From the NCBI GenBank assembly GCA_963624415.1, contig CAVFPQ010000127.1, forward strand, positions 1 through 6,423: DNA of 6,423 nucleotides, given 5' to 3'. Below the pieces are notes generated by a model. It saw nothing but the letters and a program-made list of their open reading frames with translations, was not told the origin of the DNA and did not search any database. This document shows, piece after piece, positions 1 to 6,092 of this stretch; within the stretch, counting starts at the first letter, position 1; every line of letters starts with the position of its first letter. The DNA is from RUG806 sp963624415 (GTDB taxonomy: Bacteria > Bacillota > Clostridia > Oscillospirales > Acutalibacteraceae). The position numbers and the translations under genes are program-made.

Positions 1-6
1 TAATAG

Positions 7-28
7 TTTCCCAATATGCCGGACTATA
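7..28 (+). repeat. Left terminal inverted repeat of the IS
   Basis: Begins TTTCCCAAT and ends CCGGACTATA. It matches the reverse complement of 1808-1829 at 20 of 22 positions, with mismatches at positions 10 and 12. The transposase stop codon (24-26 on the minus strand) lies inside it, so the coding frame runs into the end of the element. Confidence 0.93.
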
Positions 29-38
29 GCGGTCCGGC
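18..38 (-). other. GC-rich stem-loop over the transposase stop codon
   Basis: A perfect 7-bp inverted repeat, GCCGGAC at 18-24 and GTCCGGC at 32-38, encloses a 7-nt loop. In the transposase mRNA the UAG stop (24-26) straddles the stem and loop. There is no U-run after it, so it is not a canonical intrinsic terminator. It may slow 3' decay, reduce transcription leaving the element, or simply be a second, inverted copy of the transposase-binding core. Confidence 0.6.
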
Positions 39-1607
39 GGTGGGATTGGTATTTTTCCGCGGACGACCGCGCGAACGTTTCGGCTTCAAATTTTCCGGAT
101 CCTTCGGCTTAGACTTTCGACCACGTTTTTTGGGCTCTGGCTTCGGTATCGGCTTGGATAAACCAAGCGCCTCCAACTCTTTAAAAACAGTCTGAAGAGT
201 ATGCACCCAACAGCCATCATCCGTTGCCGGTTCTACTGGCGCATCGGTACGTCTCCATGCAGAAGACAGGTCGTCCATCAGTTCTGCATAAGACATGTTG
301 TCCAACAAGCCTGCCGCTTCAGCTTTTTTGAGAATCCGACATGTAGCCACTGTCGACAGGAAGTTAATGAATTCGCTTCCTATCACAGAGAAATCTCCTT
401 GTACATCTGTGTGATCGAGGCATTCGTCGCTCTTGTATCTGTTAAATACAAGTTCAAGAAGCCATCTGTCTTCATAACACTGATACGCTGTTTTAGGAGG
501 AAGATCTAGGTCTGATTCAAGAACGATCACACCAAATACTTTCTGCTTGGCAGCATATTTTTCCGGAGAGAAAGTGTTCTTTCTCTTTGCGTTTGCAAGA
601 TAAGAAGCCTCTTCATTAGCGGCCTTTCTAGCATCCTTGAAAGAATACAGGAAACGGCCACCCTTGATCTGCTTTTTCTTGTAAACAACCTTTGCATCAA
701 TTCCTTCCAGCACTCTTTCAAAGGAGAGCATGTCGTTGTCCACTATGCGCACATCGTTGCGCTTGATTGGAGTAAGAAAGTGAAGCTCTGGACGCGCCGC
801 CAGTTCTTCCTTGATTTTGCTGGGAGGAAAGCCTTTGTCTGCGACAATGATTCCCTTACGGATGTCGTTGTCACGGATAAAAGAAGGATAAGAGCTTGCA
901 TCAATGCTGTTGCCCGGGAATACCTGAGCACACACCGGCTCCATCCGTTCGATATCGTAAGCGTACAGGACAGAAACTTCGCAGCATCCGCGAACCCTGG
1001 CTTTCCGGGAGAAAGCGGAGAGATCATTTACCTTGCTGTTGTCCTGCTTAAGCGTTCCATCAATGGCTATGTGATGGTTTGCTGCTGTTTTTTCAAGGCG
1101 TAGCTGATAAAAGCGTTTGCGCTTGTTTCCATCCATGCCAATACGCTGGAAAAGAGTGGTAATCGAATTCTTCGATAGTGCCGCGCCAGGATAATCCCTG
1201 CATACAAAAGTGCGGTTGTAATGCGTAGCCATCCGGTTTGAAGCGATGGAAGGCTTGATTACACGAAGAGTCGCAATCGACATCATGGCGTATACATCGG
1301 ATGGATCATATACATCCAGGAGGTCATGAAAGATGTCATTCGTAACAGACTTCACCAAAGCAGAAGCTCCGTAAGAGAGCATATCTGGAGAAGCAGCAGC
1401 CTTTTTCTCATCGTCGATGGGAACATATTTCCCATCAATGATGTGGCCGATCACTTTGCCGTTATGAGGTTGCGGGTTTCCGCCCGCTACATAACGAGTA
1501 GTGCCGCGCCGGCGGACAGCATAGCGCTTTGGACTATTGGAACCATTGTCATCTACGATGGTATTAACAGGCCTCGGGACGGCCCGGATTTCTGCAGGAA
1601 CAGCCAT
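24..1607 (-). CDS. DDE transposase, IS4 superfamily, with AT-hook-like tail
   Basis: A 527-residue transposase that would bind the element's ends and catalyse cut-and-paste movement with an RNase-H-fold active site. The likely catalytic triad is D183 (in IAIDGT), D257 (in VADKGF) and E385. E385 lies in the exact Y378-(2)-R381-(3)-E385-(6)-K392 signature of IS4-type enzymes. A long insertion separates the second Asp from the Glu, as usual in this superfamily. The N-terminal ~150 residues contain basic stretches and are probably the end-binding part. The C-terminal ~40 residues are Pro/Lys/Arg-rich with two AT-hook-like motifs, KRGRK (494-498) and RGRPRK (513-518). The ATG at 1605-1607 has a perfect AAGGAGGT site 7 nt upstream. 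The frame is unbroken and its stop lies in the left terminal repeat. IS4-superfamily membership is firm; assignment to the IS1634 subgroup is a guess. Confidence 0.95.
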   Translation of the reverse strand: MAVPAEIRAVPRPVNTIVDDNGSNSPKRYAVRRRGTTRYVAGGNPQPHNGKVIGHIIDGKYVPIDDEKKAAASPDMLSYGASALVKSVTNDIFHDLLDVYDPSDVYAMMSIATLRVIKPSIASNRMATHYNRTFVCRDYPGAALSKNSITTLFQRIGMDGNKRKRFYQLRLEKTAANHHIAIDGTLKQDNSKVNDLSAFSRKARVRGCCEVSVLYAYDIERMEPVCAQVFPGNSIDASSYPSFIRDNDIRKGIIVADKGFPPSKIKEELAARPELHFLTPIKRNDVRIVDNDMLSFERVLEGIDAKVVYKKKQIKGGRFLYSFKDARKAANEEASYLANAKRKNTFSPEKYAAKQKVFGVIVLESDLDLPPKTAYQCYEDRWLLELVFNRYKSDECLDHTDVQGDFSVIGSEFINFLSTVATCRILKKAEAAGLLDNMSYAELMDDLSSAWRRTDAPVEPATDDGCWVHTLQTVFKELEALGLSKPIPKPEPKKRGRKSKPKDPENLKPKRSRGRPRKNTNPTAGPL

Positions 1608-1614
1608 AAGAATT

Positions 1615-1622
1615 ACCTCCTT
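1615..1622 (-). promoter_or_regulatory. Ribosome binding site of the transposase
   Basis: The minus strand reads AAGGAGGT, fully complementary to the 16S 3' end, 7 nt before the ATG at 1605-1607. It fixes the start. Its first seven bases are complementary to CCTCCTT at 1702-1708 in the same element (see that entry). Confidence 0.92.
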
Positions 1623-1625
1623 TAC

Positions 1626-1654
1626 ATAGTCCTATTATATCATAGCAGGACTAT
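1626..1654. repeat. Inverted repeat flanking the transposase -10 box
   Basis: ATAGTCCT at 1626-1633 and AGGACTAT at 1647-1654 are perfect 8-bp complements separated by 13 bp that contain the -10 box. The half-site shares GGACTATA with the inner edge of both terminal repeats (7-28 and 1808-1829). It could be a transposase operator or, in RNA, a hairpin directly before the ribosome site. Confidence 0.8.
1634..1642 (-). promoter_or_regulatory. Transposase promoter (extended -10)
   Basis: The minus strand reads TGATATAAT, a perfect extended -10 (TG-n-TATAAT). The position about 17 bp further upstream holds only a poor -35 (TTTATT), which extended -10 promoters tolerate. Transcription would start near 1626-1628, only a few bases before the ribosome site, giving a short leader. 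The box lies inside the loop of the 1626-1654 inverted repeat, so a protein bound there would cover it. Confidence 0.7.
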
Positions 1655-1701
1655 ATAATAAAGCTTTTTTTGTGCTGTTTTACAAAAATCTTTGGCCTTC
1701 C

Positions 1702-1708
1702 AAGGAGG
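1702..1708 (-). promoter_or_regulatory. Possible anti-ribosome-site sequence in the IS right end
   Basis: The minus strand reads CCTCCTT and can form seven uninterrupted base pairs with AAGGAGG of the transposase ribosome site (1616-1622). It lies upstream of the transposase promoter, so only transcripts that enter the element from outside would contain it. The segment is also enclosed by an 8-bp inverted repeat, GCTGTTTT at 1674-1681 with AAAACAGC at 1720-1727, which could present it in a loop. The pairing is seen in the sequence; the function is inferred from IS10/IS50 precedent. Confidence 0.45.
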
Positions 1709-1744
1709 GATATCAAGCCAAAACAGCGGTTTTCCGGGCATTCT

Positions 1745-1755
1745 TATAGTCAGGT
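1745..1755 (+). repeat. Internal copy of the terminal-repeat core
   Basis: TATAGTCAGGT matches the inner part of the right terminal repeat at 1808-1818 (TATAGTCCGGT) at 10 of 11 positions and in the same orientation, 63 bp further in. It may be a secondary transposase-binding site. The remaining sequence between 1660 and 1808 shows no coding frame. Confidence 0.5.
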
Positions 1756-1807
1756 GCCTTAAAATTGGTTTGATATGTAGTCAAATCGCCCAGATTCAGG
1801 CCGATCC

Positions 1808-1829
1808 TATAGTCCGGTAGATTGGGAAA
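1808..1829 (-). repeat. Right terminal inverted repeat of the IS
   Basis: Partner of 7-28. Read inward on the minus strand it begins TTTCCCAAT and ends CCGGACTATA, with 20 of 22 bases identical. The next base outward is G at both ends, which is not complementary, so the repeat stops here. Confidence 0.93.
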
Positions 1830-1850
1830 GTATTAATTAACTGTCTGAAA

Positions 1851-2033
1851 TTATTCCGACACTGCTTCGGTTGTGGTTTCTTCTTCCGTTGTCGACTCCA
1901 TATACTGATTATACAGATCTTCAAGCACCGAACCGAAGAACGGATTTGTGCCGATTTTAATTCCGATAATTCCGAGCTTGATGAACTTTACAAGCACCTT
2001 TACCGCTAAAACAATTGTGCTGACAGTAATCAT
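1851..2033 (-). CDS. Small amphipathic protein of unknown function (60 aa)
   Basis: I do not recognise this 60-residue protein. Residues 1-28 are hydrophobic (Ile/Val/Leu/Gly). Their only charges are K12, K16, K19 and K26, which fall on one side of a helix, giving a cationic amphipathic or membrane-associated helix. Residues 29-45 are a short NPFFG-type turn and an aromatic segment. Residues 46-60 are Thr/Glu-rich and acidic. No signal peptidase site is evident. The gene looks real because it has a consensus promoter at 2082-2110 and a GAGGAAGG ribosome site (2043-2050) spaced 9 nt from the ATG at 2031-2033. A TTG two codons earlier (2037-2039) would leave only 3 nt spacing and is less likely. 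It lies behind the fucosidase gene on the same strand. Its normal downstream sequence is cut off by the insertion sequence 21 bp beyond its stop. A structural, regulatory or peptide-toxin role are all possible. Confidence 0.72.
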   Translation of the reverse strand: MITVSTIVLAVKVLVKFIKLGIIGIKIGTNPFFGSVLEDLYNQYMESTTEEETTTEAVSE

Positions 2034-2042
2034 AAACAATCG

Positions 2043-2050
2043 CCTTCCTC
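2043..2050 (-). promoter_or_regulatory. Ribosome binding site deciding the start of the 60-aa gene
   Basis: The minus strand reads GAGGAAGG. The distance to the ATG at 2033 is 9 nt, against only 3 nt to the TTG at 2039. The ATG is therefore preferred. Confidence 0.7.
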
Positions 2051-2081
2051 AAACAAGTAATAACTGAATTTCCGTAAATAA

Positions 2082-2110
2082 ATTATAGACCCTTTTTGAA
2101 GTGTTGTCAA
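2082..2110 (-). promoter_or_regulatory. Perfect consensus sigma-A promoter of the 60-aa gene
   Basis: On the minus strand, TTGACA (2105-2110) and TATAAT (2082-2087) are separated by exactly 17 bp, so both boxes match consensus at every base. Transcription would start near 2075 and leave a leader of about 40 nt. The -35 box begins 8 bp after the fucosidase stop codon, and no intrinsic terminator separates them. Such a promoter should be strong, and its transcript heads directly into the insertion sequence in the sense direction of the transposase. Confidence 0.9.
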
Positions 2111-2118
2111 TCGATATT

Positions 2119-4383
2119 TTAATAGCAAATCTCGAAATGCTGTGCTTTATTTGCCGCAAAGTCAAGCTCAAATTTGCCGTCAACAGGGTAAATGACTTCC
2201 CCGCCGTCTGTTTTAAGCGACTTTATGCCGTTGTTCGCTTCAAGCTTGATTATACGTTTTTTTGCAGGACAGAGAGTAACCGAAAGTGCCTTGCCGTTTT
2301 TGAAATCTGCGGATACTTCAATATTTCCTCTTGCCTTAAGCTTTGTAAACGAACCGCTGAGTTCATCCGTAACAGCCGGAAGAAGCGTAATATAATCCAT
2401 ATGGCTCTGAATAAGCATCTCGGCAATACCTGCGGCGCCGCCGAAGTTGCCGTCTATCTGGAACGGCGGATGTGTATCAAACAGATTGTCAATTGTGGAC
2501 TTTGTAAACAGAAGTCTGATATGCTTCTTTACATTCTCGCCGTCACCGAGACGTGAATAGAGATTTATCAGCCATGCACGTGACCAGCCGGTGTGACCGC
2601 CGCCGCTTGAAAGACGACGCTCTATTGTAGTCTTTATGGCATTGAAAAGCTCCGGTGTCTCTTTGTTTATAAGGCAATCGGGATAAAGCGCAAAAGCGTG
2701 GGAAATGTGTCTGTGACCGGGCTCGGCTTCGTCGTAATCCTCAAGCCACTCCGCAAGACGGCCGTATCTGCCGACTTTAAGCTTCGGCATTTTGTCAAGT
2801 GTCTCCTGTGCCTTTTCTTTAAGACGCTTGTCACGCTTAAGGATATCCTCGCATGCTATATAATTGCGAAGCACGGCGGTGATAATCTCAACATCCATTG
2901 TGGGTGAGAATGCGATATACTGTGTTTTTGTATGATTGGGTGTATCGACATAATAGTCAAGCTCTGGGCTCATTGACGGGCCCGAACGCAGTGTGCCGTC
3001 CTCCGCTTCAAACATATAATCAATAAAGAACAGTGCGGTTTCACGCATATAGTTATAAGCGACATCTGACAGAAATTCTTTATCCTCGGTGAAGAGCCAA
3101 TGCTCCCACATATGAGTTGCGAGCCATGCACCTCCGAGCGGCCAGACACCCCAAAGTCCGTCCGCAGGTGCTGTGTAGCCGTATATATCGGACAGGTGAT
3201 GTGTAACTGTACCGCGGCAGCCGTAATATTTCTCCGCTGTCTTTTTGCCCGACTCAAGAAGATTATTGTTCATGTAGTCAAACAAAGGTGCGGTGCATTC
3301 CGAGATATTTGCAACCTCAGGCAGCCAGTAGTTCATCTGTATATTTATATTTGTATGATAGTCGGCATTCCATGCATTTTCAAGCTTTTCTACCCATACG
3401 CCCTGAAGGTTTGCGGGCAGAGTCTCATCACGTGACGACGATATCATAAGATATTTGCCGAAAGCGAAATAGAGTGCGGCAAGTCCGGGATCGTCTGCGT
3501 TTTCATCCTCACGAAGGCGGCGAAGACGCTCGTCTGCGGGCATTGCTTCAATCTCATCGGCTGACTCGAAAACAACATCGGAAGCACCGGCAAGTGCGGA
3601 GAAGTCCTTTTTATGCTGTTCGAACAGGTCCTCACGGTCGTCGGCTTCCTCAAGTATATCCGTGCAGACATCGGCAAAATTATCGCCTATGCTGTACTGT
3701 GTTGTAACAGAAATTGCAATAAACGCCGATTTGCTCTCGGATACAAGAATTTTGTTGTCGATATAGGACACCTTGCAGTCGCCCTGAATTTTTATTCCGA
3801 CGGCAAAATCATGCTCGCCGTTCTGAGTTGTAGCAAGAACACTCAGTGTGTCGCCGTCAAAGGAGATTTTGCGGACATTCTCTCTTGTATACTCAAGCGC
3901 AAACGCGATTTTTTCGGTTGAGTCAATGCAGACCGCAGTAACCTCGGAAGAGTATGAAGAAAACGCCGTTTCGGTGACCTCGCACTCCCCTTTTTTGTAT
4001 GTTGTCGTAAAATAGCCGTCAACCAGGTCAAGCTCACGCTTATAGTTTTCGGCAGGTGCTTTGTCGGCAAAAGTAATTTTTACCAGACCTGCGTATTCGT
4101 TTGATTTTACGTGGAAAATGCCTTCTTTAAGATTGGCCTTTGCCCAATCGTCAAACCGACGCACACCTTCTGAATACATACGGCGCATTTCCTGTATTTT
4201 CTCTTTGAAATTGATATTGTCGATATCCTGAACGCCGCCGTTCCAGATTGACTCCTCGCTGAGATATATTTTCTCCTCATAAGGGTCGCCGAACAGCATT
4301 GCACCCATGCTGCCGTTGCCGACGGGGAATGCAGTATCCCACTTTGTCGCGGGAGTCAGAAGAAACAGTTTGTGATTATTCAT
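2119..4383 (-). CDS. GH95 alpha-L-fucosidase, cytoplasmic
   Basis: A 754-residue inverting glycosidase of family GH95. Characterised members release L-fucose from terminal Fuc-alpha-1,2-Gal. The layout is a beta-sandwich N-terminal domain (about 1-250, starting with the typical PVGNGSMGAMLFG), an (alpha/alpha)6 barrel (about 270-650) and a C-terminal beta-domain. By analogy with Bifidobacterium bifidum AfcA, the active site is intact. N345 and N347 (in HTNIN) and D644 (in QIDGNFGG) match the Asn/Asp base system, and E474 (in SMSPE) is the acid. H343, two residues before the first Asn, is as in fucosidases; as I recall, the relatives that prefer L-galactose have Thr there. There is no signal peptide, so it should act in the cytoplasm. 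The length is normal for the family. The ATG at 4383 has a GAGGAG site that overlaps the stop of the upstream galactosidase gene, indicating one operon with coupled translation. Confidence 0.95.
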   Translation of the reverse strand: MNNHKLFLLTPATKWDTAFPVGNGSMGAMLFGDPYEEKIYLSEESIWNGGVQDIDNINFKEKIQEMRRMYSEGVRRFDDWAKANLKEGIFHVKSNEYAGLVKITFADKAPAENYKRELDLVDGYFTTTYKKGECEVTETAFSSYSSEVTAVCIDSTEKIAFALEYTRENVRKISFDGDTLSVLATTQNGEHDFAVGIKIQGDCKVSYIDNKILVSESKSAFIAISVTTQYSIGDNFADVCTDILEEADDREDLFEQHKKDFSALAGASDVVFESADEIEAMPADERLRRLREDENADDPGLAALYFAFGKYLMISSSRDETLPANLQGVWVEKLENAWNADYHTNINIQMNYWLPEVANISECTAPLFDYMNNNLLESGKKTAEKYYGCRGTVTHHLSDIYGYTAPADGLWGVWPLGGAWLATHMWEHWLFTEDKEFLSDVAYNYMRETALFFIDYMFEAEDGTLRSGPSMSPELDYYVDTPNHTKTQYIAFSPTMDVEIITAVLRNYIACEDILKRDKRLKEKAQETLDKMPKLKVGRYGRLAEWLEDYDEAEPGHRHISHAFALYPDCLINKETPELFNAIKTTIERRLSSGGGHTGWSRAWLINLYSRLGDGENVKKHIRLLFTKSTIDNLFDTHPPFQIDGNFGGAAGIAEMLIQSHMDYITLLPAVTDELSGSFTKLKARGNIEVSADFKNGKALSVTLCPAKKRIIKLEANNGIKSLKTDGGEVIYPVDGKFELDFAANKAQHFEICY

Positions 4384-4390
4384 TATTTTT

Positions 4391-4396
4391 CTCCTC
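4391..4396 (-). promoter_or_regulatory. Ribosome site of GH95 overlapping the GH27 stop
   Basis: The minus strand reads GAGGAG, 7 nt before the ATG at 4383. The TGA stop of the upstream gene (4395-4397) overlaps the 5' end of this site. Ribosomes finishing the galactosidase would therefore sit on the fucosidase start region, which favours coupled translation. Confidence 0.85.
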
Positions 4397-6086
4397 AGTC
4401 ATTTTTCGCTTCGATAATATAGAGCTTTACACTGTGCTTTGACACGGCTTCGCTTATTTCTCCGAGCGATGTGAAATTGTAATCCTCCCAAACGTCATAG
4501 ACATTATATTTCTCGCATTTCGGAAGGGATACATATTCTTTCTGTGTCAGCTCGTCTGTGCTGAACGAGATAATCTGCGTGGAGTTGACCTTATTAAACA
4601 GACACACAGCGATTTTGTTATCCTTAAGCGGCTTTACAAGAACATCGGCGACACCGTTTGTCTTTACACGGCGGCACTGAATGCCGAGCGGGTCCTGATC
4701 TATTGAAATAGCGGCTTTGTTTGTAACCGTCTTGTATGTTTCGCTTGTATAATCGGGTGTGCCGTCCTCTTTGACAAACTTGCGTATATCGTTGCCGAGG
4801 ATAAGCGGCGCACTCATCATGCACCAGAGTGAAAAATGCGCTCTGTTTTCGTAATCGGTAAGATTACCGTTGCCGACTTCAAGCATATCGGGATCATTCC
4901 AGTTGCCGACACCTGCGGACGCGTATCTGCGAACATTGCACTCATAAATGCCGACAATTGACGGCCAGTTTGCCATAATATCGGGAGTTGTTCTCCACAG
5001 ATTGCCGGCGGTCATGCCCCAACGCCAGGGCTGATTAAAGCCCCATTCGCAAATAGAGAAGCAAATCGGCTTTTCGGGATTGCCGGTTTTCTCTGCGACA
5101 AGAGCCGTGGCACGTTTAAGCTCCTTGCCCATTGCACGGTACTGCTTTGCGGCGGAATCAAAACGAGAGGCGACGGGGTTTGTTATGATAAGACTGTTCT
5201 TGCCCTTTTTAAGATGAACAAGGCCGACAAACGCTCTGCCGTCAGCCGTGGGGCTCTTTGTGCCGGGAACGTCAACGGTATAAACATCGGTGCCGTTAAC
5301 CGTAACTTCGGCATATTTGCGCATAAGACCGTATTTGCGAATGCCGAGAGTGAGGTTATAGTCACCCTCCTCCGGAATTTCAACATCGCAGAAAACTGCC
5401 GAGCCGCCTGCAAAATCGAGGCCTCTTATGAATTCATGAGGTTCGGGGAGCTTTTCATCGGTGATAATTTCGGCGTTTCCGCGCAGCTCCGCAGAGGACG
5501 CAGGAACAAATATGCTGTCATTTTCACCGGGCACGGCAAACATAAGCTTTGTAATTTCGGGTGCTGTTGTCGGAATTGCGACATTATGGCAGAAATCGTA
5601 CTTAAAGTATTCTATTCCCCACTGAGCAAATGTCTCGGCATCGGTGCGTTCATGATAAAGAGTACCGGGCAAATCTTCGCATGTAAGAGTTCCGTTTGAA
5701 TTGTATATACCGAGCTTAAGCCCCAGTGCGTTAACCTTTTTGACAAGTGCCGGAATACCCGACGGGAATGTTGCGGGGTCGGCACTGAGTCTGCCGTTTT
5801 CATCACGCACGCTTGCCATCCAGCAGTCATCGATATTTACATACTGATAACCGAGGTCGGCAAGACCGCTGTTTTTCATGGCAACGGCAATTTCTTCTAT
5901 AAGCTTTTCGTCAATATGATTGCGGAATAAGTTCCAGCTTGCCCAGCCCATAGGGGGTGTGAGTGCGACACCGTTTGAAAATCTGTCGTGTCCGTCAACG
6001 TGAATGTTGTTGGCGGAAAGAACCTTCTTGGCAATGCACACAGGGCAAAGATGATGCTTTTTGAGTTCTTTTTTTATATCGGGCAT
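4395..6086 (-). CDS. GH27 alpha-galactosidase with inserted sugar-binding-like domain
   Basis: A 563-residue retaining glycosidase of clan GH-D, family GH27, which cleaves terminal alpha-D-galactose. Numbering is from the chosen ATG. Residues 1-40 are a basic leader with a C14-P-V-C17 pair. The barrel begins at LTPPMGWASWN (about 42-52). The substrate-binding pair is D86-D87 (in IDDCW), the nucleophile D164 (in KYDFC) and the acid/base D369 (in WRTTPDI); WNDPDM follows at 396-401. E347 in CEW corresponds to human GLA Glu203, which favours galactose over N-acetylgalactosamine. Between D164 and D369, residues about 193-304 form an extra beta-sandwich resembling CBM6/35 modules. A beta-domain closes the protein. 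There is no signal peptide. The ATG at 6084-6086 is chosen over an in-frame TTG at 6138-6140 because GGAGGA lies 6 nt upstream of it and the TTG falls in the promoter. Other GH27 activities, such as beta-L-arabinopyranosidase, remain possible. Confidence 0.93.
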   Translation of the reverse strand: MPDIKKELKKHHLCPVCIAKKVLSANNIHVDGHDRFSNGVALTPPMGWASWNLFRNHIDEKLIEEIAVAMKNSGLADLGYQYVNIDDCWMASVRDENGRLSADPATFPSGIPALVKKVNALGLKLGIYNSNGTLTCEDLPGTLYHERTDAETFAQWGIEYFKYDFCHNVAIPTTAPEITKLMFAVPGENDSIFVPASSAELRGNAEIITDEKLPEPHEFIRGLDFAGGSAVFCDVEIPEEGDYNLTLGIRKYGLMRKYAEVTVNGTDVYTVDVPGTKSPTADGRAFVGLVHLKKGKNSLIITNPVASRFDSAAKQYRAMGKELKRATALVAEKTGNPEKPICFSICEWGFNQPWRWGMTAGNLWRTTPDIMANWPSIVGIYECNVRRYASAGVGNWNDPDMLEVGNGNLTDYENRAHFSLWCMMSAPLILGNDIRKFVKEDGTPDYTSETYKTVTNKAAISIDQDPLGIQCRRVKTNGVADVLVKPLKDNKIAVCLFNKVNSTQIISFSTDELTQKEYVSLPKCEKYNVYDVWEDYNFTSLGEISEAVSKHSVKLYIIEAKND

Positions 6087-6092
6087 AATTAA

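Larger units (their letters stand above)
7..1829 (-). mobile_element. Complete insertion sequence, IS4 superfamily (possibly IS1634-like)
   Basis: A 1,823-bp element bounded by 22-bp inverted repeats at 7-28 and 1808-1829, carrying one transposase gene that fills almost all of it. The transposase has a DDE core with the Y-(2)-R-(3)-E-(6)-K signature of the IS4 superfamily. Both ends and an unbroken transposase frame are present, so the copy may be active. The left flank in the window is only six bases (TAATAG) and does not match the right flank (GTATTA) as a direct repeat. A target duplication can therefore be neither shown nor excluded. The element sits 21 bp past the stop codon of the small gene at 1851-2033 and breaks no visible gene. 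Subgroup assignment within the superfamily is uncertain. Confidence 0.88.

Noticed and set aside
201..509. Plus-strand frames inside the transposase and glycosidase genes
   Set aside because: They lie fully opposite well-supported genes, lack ribosome sites and resemble no protein family. They are mirror frames of GC-biased codons.
1674..1727. Inverted repeat GCTGTTTT/AAAACAGC as a transcription terminator
   Set aside because: The loop is 38 nt and neither strand has a U-run after the stem, so it is not an intrinsic terminator. It may still matter for RNA folding of read-through transcripts.
1..1836. Target-site duplication around the insertion sequence
   Set aside because: Only six bases of left flank are available. 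TAATAG does not match GTATTA, and longer duplications cannot be tested in this window.
2034..2039. TTG start two codons upstream of the small gene's ATG
   Set aside because: It would leave only 3 nt between the ribosome site and the start. The ATG at 2031-2033 has a 9-nt spacing.
2040..2118. Terminator after the fucosidase gene
   Set aside because: No stem followed by a U-run is present. The interval is taken up by the small gene's promoter and leader.
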